A stretch of 64,000 nucleotides of DNA from Sindora glabra (lineage: Eukaryota; Streptophyta; Magnoliopsida; Fabales; Fabaceae): NCBI GenBank assembly GCA_020226215.1, contig CM035230.1:5231501-5295500 (forward strand), read 5' to 3'. Of the stretch, positions 49,802 to 58,695 are shown one piece after another. A program made the position numbers and the translations under genes. The notes under the pieces are model-generated. The model did not search any database, was not told the DNA's origin, and saw only the letters and a program-made list of their open reading frames with translations. How positions within the stretch are numbered: position 1 is the stretch's first letter; every line of letters starts with the position of its first letter.

Positions 49802-50602
49802 TTTTTGCTCGGTTAGATTATAGAAATAATATCCTTTTGTTTCCTTAGGATATCCAATGAAAAAATATTTATTAGATTTGGGTCGAAGTTTATCAGAAGT
49901 TTGACGTCTTACGTAAGCTTCGCAGCCCTAAATCTTCATAAAAGATAAACTAGGACATTTCCCAGTCCATATCTCATATGGTGTCTTTTGTACTGATTTT
50001 GACGGAACACGATTTAGTGTGAAAGTTGCAGTCTCTAGAGCATGTCCCCAGAAGGAATTTGGAAGGTCAGCCTGACTCATCATTGATCGAACCATGTCTA
50101 ACAAAGTTCGATTCCTCCTTTCAGAAACACTATTCCATTGAGGTCTTCTTAGTGGAGTGAGTTGTGATACAATGCCACACTCCTTTAGATGATTAAGGAA
50201 CTCTCGGTCTAAGTATTCACCACCTCGATTTGATCGAAGTGCTTTAATACTTTTACCAAGTTAGTTTTATACTTCATTTTTGAACTCTTTGAACTTTTCA
50301 AAAGATTCAGACTTGTGTTTCATAAGAAACACATAACCATATCTACTGAAATCATCTGTAAAAGTAATGAAGTACTGATAACGTCCTCTAGCTTGTGTGT
50401 TTAAAGGTCCATATACATCACTATGTATAAGGCCCAATAAATCACTATCCTTTTCACCTTTCCCAGTAAAAGGGGCTTTAGTTATCTTACCTAATAAACG
50501 TGACTCACATACCTCATATGATTTGAAATCAAATGAGTCCAAAAATCCATCCTTATGAAGTTTGGAGATGCGTGTCTCATTTATATGGCCTAAACGATAA
50601 TG
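49802..50602 (-). pseudogene. pol: Copia integrase region of gag-pol, broken
   Basis: The zinc-binding N-terminus (HYRLGHI...) has its last ligand changed: the family CESC motif reads CESR here. The core follows with LIHSDVYGP (first Asp), FTDDFSRYGYVF, then KALRSNRGGEYL, where the second catalytic Asp is replaced by Asn (50228-50230), and SERRNRTLLDMVRSMM (Glu retained). The GKCPSLSFMKI and YFFIGYPKETKGY blocks mark the C-terminal end. Stops lie at 50600-50602, two around 50258-50266, and one near 49928 where the family has W. Integration activity is therefore lost twice over. The truncated relative at 14045-14318 retains the catalytic Asp. Confidence 0.92.
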
Positions 50603-51103
50603 CTAAAGATAGGTTAGATTTAAATCATTAGTTTTGACCTTCTTCGTGTTTATGTTATAGATTGGATTTTCAAGGTCCAGAACATAAAGATCATTCATTA
50701 ATTGTGCACTGCCATAAAATATTTCATTTAAATAAATAGAGCAACATTTGTCCTTTATTATAAATGAAAAACCTTTCTTGTCTAAACAAGAAACAGAAAT
50801 CAAATTTCTACTAATAGTAGGCACAAAATAACAATTGTCCAATTCTAAAACTAATCCACTATGTAAAGATAAATAATAAGTCCTTACAGCTAATGCAGCA
50901 ACTCTTACTCCATTTTCAACACACAAGTCCACTTCACCTTTGGCAAATGATCTACTTTCTTTAAGATCCTGCACATTTACACAAATGTGAGTACCACATC
51001 CAGTATCTAATACCCAAGATGTAGAAGTAGATAAATTAACCTCTATAACATAAATACCTGAGTTGGAAGTCCCACTTTCCTTTTGCTTCTTAAGCTCTTC
51101 CAG
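50603..51103 (-). pseudogene. pol: Copia aspartic protease region of gag-pol
   Basis: WVLDTGCGTHIC carries the catalytic DTG at 50999-51007, followed by the long beta-rich segment LELDNCYFVPTISRNLISVSCLDKKGFSF typical of copia protease/linker. The stop at 51101-51103 separates it from gag and lies where the family has a sense codon. It cleaves the polyprotein in active elements. Confidence 0.9.
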
Positions 51104-51913
51104 CTAAATTTTGCAATTTTGCTTCCAATGTCCTGGTTCTTTACAATGGAAGCATTGCCCTTCCTTGGCCACGCCACCTTTGGGCTTTAGTGTAGAAGAA
51201 CTTGACTTGGACTTTCCATTAGTCTTGTCCTTTTTCTTTTTATTCTTGGCCTTACACTTGCCCTTTCCTTTGCCCTTTTGAACCATCATAATGGAATTGG
51301 GCTTGGACTTTTTCAAGTTCTGCTCAGTAGTTTTTAACATGTTAAGCAGTTCAGGCAAAGTCTTATCAATTTCGTTCATGTTGTAATTCATGACGAATTG
51401 ACTATAGCTCTCAGGCAACGATTGCGGAACTATATCAGTGGCCAATTCTTGTTGCAAAGGAAAACCTAATCTTTAAAGGCTATTGATGTACCCAATCATT
51501 TTAAGCACATGTGTAGCAACGGGTGTTCCTTCAGCCATCTTACACTAAAACAATGCTTTAGATACATCATATCTCTCATGTCTTGCTTGCTCTTGGTAGA
51601 GCTATTTAAGGTGATCAATCATATTGAACGCCTCCATGTTCTCACGTTGCTTCTGAAGCTCAAAGTTCATGGTAGCAAGCATGAGACAACTGACATCCAG
51701 AGCATCTTTTAGATGCTTCTTATAAGCATCCTTTTATGCTCAAGGAGCATTAGCAGTAGGCCCATCTGGAGTAGGTTGCTCTAGGACATACTGCTTTTTC
51801 TCATGCTTGAGGACAATCCTCAAGTTTCGATACCAATCAAGAAAATTCGTCCCATTCAGTTTATCCTTCTCAAGGATAGATCACAGTAATAAGTTTGATG
51901 CATTTGATGCCAT
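51104..51913 (-). pseudogene. gag: Copia gag region, broken
   Basis: The likely start is the ATG at 51911-51913, followed by a KLNGTNFLDWYRNLRIVL block (copia capsid N-terminus), QQELATDIVPQSLP and a Lys-rich linker. A CCHC zinc knuckle, CFHCKEPGHWKQNC, follows at 51113-51154. At least six nonsense codons fall in the first 150 codons (for example two near 51735 and one at 51554). All domains from here to 48042 share one reading frame, so the original polyprotein was a single ~1320-codon ORF. Confidence 0.9.
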
Positions 51914-53072
51914 GGTTATCTATAATAGAAAAATATGCAAAATGAGAATCATGTATTTTATTTATTTAATAAGGTCTTTTATTAAATAATACTCCCACTA
52001 TTTTTCTCAAAATAATAGTCCTCACTATTATTTCGAAAAACCTTATCGTCAAGGTTTTCTAGTGAGCCAAGATCCATATTTTACCAAATCTTGAGTTAGC
52101 TTTGGCTAATCGCCCAAGATATGACCATTTAGGTAGACAACTCCTTGTTAATTACATCTTATGCAACTCTTAGATAGTTGGGTTAATAACACTTATTCAA
52201 ATTCATCTCATGAATTCATAACCAACTCTATGCCTTTAGGCCCCAATCCTATTGGTGCAGCCCAGTTGAGTCAAGACCCAATAATTAGCAATTTGGATAT
52301 CACTATTATCCTATCGCATCTTACCAAGATAGACTTTAGGTACTTTGCTTTGGCAAACCCACCTCTAGTTGATCAAGATCTTGATGAGTGCTATTATTGG
52401 AAGGTATCTTTGTTGACTTATATTTTGTTTGAGGGATTTTAATTTATTTGATCTCACCATAATATACTTAGTTTTATTAAGCATGCATCATATACATCTA
52501 GCATAGGTATCTCATACATTCATCATATGCATCTCATACATAAAACATAAATTAAGTGTAACATGATTATGGCCTAACCTAAGTGATATTCTAGAGCTCA
52601 AGAATATCAAATAAAACTAAGAAAGAAAAAATTCTTCTCAAGAATTTTCTTCTTTCTTCATGGTTTGATCTCCACTTCCATTGTTTCCTTTTCAGGTGCT
52701 CCAATAAAATTATTACATAATAATAAAGAAACCTCAAGTTACATTCGAGGGGAGTAAGATGAGAAGAGAATGTACAACTAGAAGTAATAGAGAGGCACGA
52801 CACACAGGCCGTATTTTAAAATTGCAACAAAACCAAAGGCTATAATCATGCACCATACATCAAGCAACAAAACAACATGATAGGTGAAACATATATCCAA
52901 ATATATTTTCAATATCAAAATCTGAATTAATTAATTCCAAATTAATTAACTAATTACTTAATGTCACGCTACACAGAGAATTTATGGTGGTCCCGCTAGC
53001 CGGTTAGCGGGCGAGGTCAAAGGGCAGCACCCTTGCTAGGGGGTTAGGGGGCGGAGCCCCCCGCCTAAAAAA
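51914..53072 (-). other. Copia 5' leader, part adjacent to gag
   Basis: Non-coding leader between the gag start and the nested solo LTR. With 54549-55227 it makes a leader of about 1.85 kb, long for a copia element. A 93-codon antisense frame (52161-52442, plus strand) is open but has no supporting evidence. The GC-rich hairpin block at 52992-53064 is the only marked structure. Confidence 0.7.
52992..53064. other. GC-rich triple hairpin in the copia leader
   Basis: Three consecutive inverted repeats: CCCGCTA/TAGCGGG (52992-52998 with 53005-53011), aaggg/ccctt around 53020-53033, and GGGGGC/GCCCCC around a GGA loop (53047-53061). The block is over 60 percent G+C in a leader that is otherwise AT-rich. 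Confidence 0.75.
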
Positions 53073-54543
53073 TGTTAGTGTATATGCCCTAAAACCAATC
53101 ATATTAGTGATTGTAATTTTGAATCATGTTATTTTAATGGCAATTCCAATTATTATATTTATATATATTGTCTGCGTAATATATTCAATTATGATAATAA
53201 CCTTAGAATAATTGTATTCTTAAATGTCCCTATTCATATATCATTATAGATTAGGTTGCTTTGATATGTTAAGACTAGCATGTGTGAAGACTTATATGGG
53301 ATATTAAGTTTACACATGAGTACAAGTTAGAGAACTTGTATACTGGACCGACCCATATTAAGAACACTACATGGATCGTTATATGACTGTCATGAGTGGT
53401 TCTTAGTGATCATTATTAATATGGTCCTTTGACCTGAGATCACCAAGGTTCCCTACATGTGAGTTTCATATTTTGATGCTATTCTATGTCACTAATGGTT
53501 GAGTGAATGCAAAGGTAGATATTGGATATGTCACATATCATACGGAGGGATTTGTATGATTAAGATGGGATTTGTCCCTCCTATATAACAAGAGTAACAT
53601 CTGTGGGCCCCTTGATTAAGTAAAGCTGAGAAAATGCATGGCTATGCTTAAATGAATTGACATGGGATGTCAATTACATTTGTTTTAGTCAACTTACTTA
53701 AGAATCAAGAAACCTTAAGATTGGCTATACGGGAATGACATAGTCCATGTCTCGTGCTCAATCTAGATGTATAGGATAAAAGGACATAGGTGATGATCAC
53801 GTGTAAAGCTTTAGTCAAATCACCGACTTTCTCATTACTTAGGTAACAGTGATGTGTTGCTAGACACCGATCATTGTTTATGATCATTAATATGATCAAT
53901 AGTCATTGCCAACGTAATGAGAGCCTATAGGGTCGCACATTTAGAGCCTAGTGAATTTGGAATTAATGGACCAAATTGTTTGGGCTTAATATTTGGGAAT
54001 TCATGTTATAATTATAAGGCCCAATAGTAAGCTTATAATTGTACATGGAATAAAGCCCAAATAGGTTAGGTTTTTCTATGCACCTATTTAAATAGGCTTA
54101 TTGGGTAATAATAGGATTACTATCATTATTCACGCACCCCAAAAAGGCATAGAAAAACCCTAGCACCTTTCCTTGACCAAAACCCCTGAAGAGGCGTAGC
54201 TAGCACTACGAGGTGAAAGGAGATCAATTCCAACCGGTGTTTGTGTGGACATTCATTGGTGATTCACAGGTTCGTATGGATACCATAGAGGTGCAGCCAC
54301 ATTAAACGCTGCACTAGTGATCTGATCTTCTAGTTTCTATTCCGGTTCGTGGTTTGGAGAGCAGATTGGATTGGAAACGGATAGAAGCAGATCGAATTTG
54401 CTGTGTAGCGGACAGAAGATTTTTGGCCGAAAGGTATAAACCCTAATCCCTAATTTATGGCGTTCTAAATTCGCATGGATCCTTGGTGGAAATCGTGCAA
54501 AATTTTTATTCCGCTGTGTATGTATGATGCGCGATTTCCAGCA
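53073..54543 (+). mobile_element. Solo copia LTR, family A, nested in the copia leader (opposite orientation)
   Basis: Plus-strand text from TGTTAGTGTATATGCCC to GCGATTTCCAGCA, 1471 bp, flanked by AAAAA on both sides (53068-53072 and 54544-54548). No internal region. Its U5 end is of the aatcgcgcatcatacatgc subtype like 8701-10144, so it came from a different subfamily copy than its host. The duplication is only A residues, and is therefore weaker evidence than the others. Confidence 0.87.
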
Positions 54544-54548
54544 AAAAA

Positions 54549-55227
54549 TTGATTGCACTTGACATTCAGATTGCAATTCAATTTGTCAACAATTGACATT
54601 CCCCTTTAGTTAATCAATTCAACAATTATTGACACTCAAATCATGGGTTTACAAATCTGATTTATGACAAAATCATAATGGATAAATTTTAATCATATTA
54701 AAATAGATCCAATTAATTCACAGATTTTATACGAAATAGATTCAACAATCAATTTCATGAAAAATCATATTCAACCATTAAGCGCAAGGTATATCACATA
54801 TACGAAAAAGATTCAAGAAGTTAATTTGATTACTTCTGATTCATGACAGAATCTGTGTTTTAATCAAAAAACGTCTTTCATATATTAAAACAGATTCATG
54901 CAATTAATTCTTTTGATTCTGTTTAAAATAGAACCCAGAAACAGATTCGAGTTTCAATCAAAAATCCAGAAACAGATTTGAATTCAAACCAAAAACAAGA
55001 ATTAATCACAAAACATATTCAAATTTAAATTAGAATTCAAAATTAGGTTCAAATTCGAAACAGAATCAGAATTAACCATATTAAGTTTGCTTGAACCAAA
55101 ATGCACGAAATTAAATTTACCCTCATCCTAATTAGGAATCATTGAAGTGTGATATACAAAACAATTCATCAAGCATCATAATCATGCAATTAGCAAACAA
55201 AATCCTAATTTAACATTTTTACAAGTA
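54549..55227 (-). other. Copia 5' leader, part adjacent to the primer binding site
   Basis: AT-rich non-coding sequence with repeated aacagattc/aaattcaaa text. Lies between the nested solo LTR and the primer binding site. No genes. Confidence 0.65.
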
Positions 55228-55239
55228 GCTCTGATACCA
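55228..55239 (-). promoter_or_regulatory. Copia primer binding site, initiator tRNA-Met type
   Basis: On the minus strand TGGTATCAGAGC follows the LTR end (CCCAACA) after one base. This is the standard plant tRNA-iMet complementary site and fixes both the orientation and the LTR boundary. Confidence 0.95.
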
Positions 55240-55600
55240 CTGTTGGGATCGGGAGCCATACGAGCACAGCGGAATAAACCAATCCCATTCACTGGATCCA
55301 TGCAAAAAAATATTAAATTGGAATAAGGGTTCGTTCAATACCTTTGTTGATGACTCTAGAACTCGGTTGTTAATCACCTCTTCAGCTTCCTTTCGATCGA
55401 AAACTCTGAAGTATCCACACGAACCCGTGAATCACCAATGAATGTCTATACAAACACTGGTTGAAATTGATCTCTTTTCACCTCGTAGTGCTAGCTACGC
55501 CTCTTCAGGGGTTTTGGTCAAGGAGAGGTGCTAGGATTTTTCTGTTCCTTTTTAGGGTGCGTGAATAATGATGATATCAACTATTATTACCCAACAAGCC

Positions 55601-55610
55601 TATTTAAATA
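55601..55610 (-). promoter_or_regulatory. Putative TATA box of the copia 5' LTR
   Basis: TATTTAAATA, conserved in every family A LTR (for example near 9122 and 46918), lies about 1040 bp into the LTR and about 360 bp before its end. Transcription would start about 30 bp downstream on the minus strand. Inferred from motif and position only. Confidence 0.45.
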
Positions 55611-55790
55611 GGTGCATAGAAAAACCTAACCTATTTGGGCTTTATTCCATGTACAATTATAGGCTTACTATTGGGCCTTATAATTATAACATGAATTCCT
55701 AAATATTAGGCCCAAACAATTTGGTTCATTAATTCCAAATTCACTAGACTCTAAGTGTGCGACCTTACAGGCTCTCATTACGTTGGCAAT

Positions 55791-55828
55791 GATCATTGAT
55801 CATATTAATGATCATTGATCATATTAAT
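55791..55828. repeat. 19-bp tandem duplication in the copia 5' LTR
   Basis: The unit gatcattgatcatattaat occurs twice in exact tandem. The other family A LTRs have a single copy. Confidence 0.9.
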
Positions 55829-56646
55829 GATCATAAACAATGATCGGTGTCTAGCAACACATCATTGTTACCCAAGTAATGAGAAAGTCGGTGATTTGAC
55901 TAAAGCTTTACACATGATCATCACCTATGTCCTTTTATCCTATACATCTAGATTGAGCACGAGACATGGACTATGTCATTCCCGTATAGCCAATCTTAAG
56001 GTTTCTTGATTCCTAAGTAAGTTGACTAAAACAAATGTAATCGACATCCCATGTCAATTCATTTAAGCATAGCCATGCATTTTCTCAGCTTTACTTAATC
56101 AAGGGGCCCACAAATGTTACTCTTGTTATATAGGAGGGACAAATCCCATCTTAATCACACAAACCCCTCTACATGATATGTGACATATCCAATATCTACC
56201 CTTGCATTCACTCAACCATTAGTGACATAGAATAGTATCAAAATATGAAACTCACATGTAGGGAACCTTGGTGATCTCAGGTCAAAGGACCATATTAATA
56301 ATGATCACTAAGAATCACTCATGACAATCATATAACGATCCATGTAGTGTTCTTAATATGGGTCGGTCCAATATACAAGTTCTCTAACTTGTACTCATGT
56401 GTAAACTTAATATCCCATATAAGTCTTCACACATGCTAGTCTTAACATATGAAAGCAACCTAATCCACAATGATATATGACTAGGGACATTTAAGAATAC
56501 AATTATTCTAAGGTTATTATCATAATTGAATATATTACACAGACAATATATATAAATATAATAATTAGAATTGCCATTAAAATAACATGATTCAAAATTA
56601 CAATCACCAATATGATTGATTTTAGGGCATATACACTAATAGGTCC

Positions 56647-58695
56647 CTTAGAGAATTTGCAGCACCTGACGCAACTGGGCTTCAATCTAGTATAAGGAGG
56701 CCTACTGTTAAGGCTAACAACTTCAAATTGAAGCCAACTCTTTTGTCTATGGTGTAGCAAAACCAGTTTGGTGGAGGACCAATAGAGGATCCTAACCTCC
56801 ACATTCAGATTTTCTTAGAATATTGTGACACAATTAAGATAAATGGTGTGGCAGTGAATGCCATCAAGCTTAGACTCTTCTCATTCTCCTTAAGGGATAG
56901 AGCAAGGGCTTGGTTACATTCTTTACCAGTAGGATCTATTACCACATGGGAAGAGCTACTGAGGGCTTTTATGTCATGATATTTTCCTCCAAGCAAGACT
57001 GCTCAATTGAGGAATGAAATCACCATATTCTCTCAGAGAGAAGGGGAATCTCTATTTGATGCTTGAGATAGATATAAAGAACTTCTGAGGTTGTGCCCAC
57101 ATCATGGGCTAGAGAAATGGCTAGTTCTTCACACTTTCTACAATGGTTTGAGCTACAATACCAAGCTTACTGTGGATGCTGCTATTGGAGGTGCTTTGAT
57201 GAACAAAAGGTTAGATGAAGCATATGAATTGATTAAGGACATGACCTTGAACCACTACCAATGGTCAAATGAGAGAGGATCTTCAAGGAAAGCTCCAGGT
57301 AAGTATGAATTAGATGCTTTTAATCATTTGTCGGCTAAGGTAGATGCACTAGGAAGTCTAGGTAGCAAAGTAGATGCACTTATGGCTAAATTTGATAAAT
57401 TTCAAGTTAATAGTGTAAATGCTACAGGTGCTACTAACCTTTCTTGTGAGATTTGTGGTATGACAAGTCACATGGTAATTGAGTGTAAATTAGGGCAGGA
57501 TTTCACTAAGCAAGTGAATTATGTACACAACAGTGGGTATGGACAGAAGAATCCGAATGAACCCTTTGGAAACACCTATAACCCATCATGGAGGAACCAC
57601 CCAAATCTATCCTACAAGCCCAACTAGCTATACAACACTCAAAACACTCACAATAGACCACCACCACCCAGTTTTCAAAATCAAAGACCCTACAACCCAC
57701 CAGCTCAACCTTCTTTTACTTCTAAATTAGAAGGCCTCTTAGAGAAATTTCTCATTTCCTAAGAGAAAACTAATGAAGAGTTTAGGCAGCATAGTAGAGC
57801 CATGGAGGACTCCATTAGGCAATTGTCCTCCCAAGTTGACTTATTGGCCACACATGAAAAAATGTTGGAGACCCAAATAGCTCAACAAGCTTCTGCTTCT
57901 TCTTCCAGAGCTTTTAGTCAACTCCCTACTCAACATGAATCAAATCCCAGGAAGCATTGTAAGGCAATCACTCTTAGGAGTGGGAGGCTATTGAAGGTTC
58001 CAAATGCTACTCAAGAAGGTGAAGAAGAGATGGTTAAGGGAGAAATGCAGAAAGAAGGCAAAAAGGCTTCAAATCCTGATAATACTGAAGTGAAAGAAGG
58101 GGAATTACCTGAAAAACCAAAGTATGTCCCTCCAGAACCATATAAATTGCCTATTCCTTATCCTCAAAGACTAGCAAAGGCTAAACTTGACAAGCAGTTT
58201 GGGAAGTTCTTGGAAGTATTGAAGAAATTGTATATCAATATCCCCTTCACTGATGCTCTTTCACAAATGCCGTCATATGCAAAGTTCTTGAAGGATATCC
58301 TCTCAAATAAAAGGAAGCTAGAGGAGCATGAGACTGTAGCCTTAATGAAGGAGTGTAGTGCCATCATCCAGAATAAACTACCCTCTAAACTCAAGGACCC
58401 AGGCGGCTTCTCCATTCCTTGTGTGATTGGAAATGTTCCTATTAATCGTGCATTGTGTGATTTGGGAGCAAGTGTGAGCCTCATGCCATTGTTAGTTGCA
58501 AAGAGAATGAAAATAGAAGAAATAAAGCCCACCACAGTTTCACTTCAATTAGCAGACCGTTCTGTGAAATACCCAGTAGGTATACTTGAGGATATACCTA
58601 TCAAAGTTGGTAAGTTTTTCATTCCTGTTGATTTTGTTGTACTTGAAATGGAAGAGGATACACAAATCCCTATCATTTTGGGTAAACCTTTTTAG
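56647..58695 (+). pseudogene. gag-pro: Athila-like gag (remainder) and protease, broken
   Basis: Continues in frame from 46559. The capsid domain of the Retrotrans_gag type comes first (LREFAAPDATGLQSSI start, LRLFSFSLRDRARAWLHSLP, then TFYNGL and GGALMNKRLDEAYELI). A CCHC knuckle follows (C at 57445 to C at 57486, spacing C-x2-C-x4-H-x4-C), then a proline/asparagine-rich linker. The aspartic protease comes last, with active site CDLGAS (58459-58470); the LG in place of TG is usual for this lineage. Nonsense codons are at 56977, 57064, 57625 and 57760. At 58690-58698 the frame passes to the next one, where five T's stand for an expected six. The copia insertion interrupts the N-terminus. Confidence 0.92.

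Larger units (their letters stand above)
46560..56641 (-). mobile_element. Complete Ty1/copia element (Tork/Angela-like), minus strand, nested in Athila gag
   Basis: A two-LTR element: 3' LTR 46560-47940, 5' LTR 55241-56641, tRNA-Met primer site at 55228-55239, polypurine tract at 47941-47953, and a single gag-pol frame from 51913 to 47955. Flanking duplication GGTCC is perfect (46555-46559, 56642-56646). Span is 10082 bp, or about 8.6 kb without the nested solo LTR and its AAAAA duplication. Domain order gag, protease, integrase, reverse transcriptase, RNase H is that of copia. Over the first 100 bases the two LTRs differ by nine substitutions (eight transitions) and one indel, so it is not a very recent insertion. 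Lineage name is from protein motifs only. Confidence 0.95.
55241..56641 (-). mobile_element. Copia 5' LTR
   Basis: Plus-strand text from TGTTGGGATCGGGAGCC to CATATACACTAATA, 1401 bp. The terminal CA is mutated to TA. It is bounded by the primer site on the left and by GGTCC on the right. It contains a 19-bp tandem duplication at 55791-55828. Confidence 0.93.

Noticed and set aside
52161..52442. 93-codon plus-strand frame in the copia leader
   Set aside because: Antisense to the element, no recognised domain, no promoter evidence. Kept only as a remark on the long leader.
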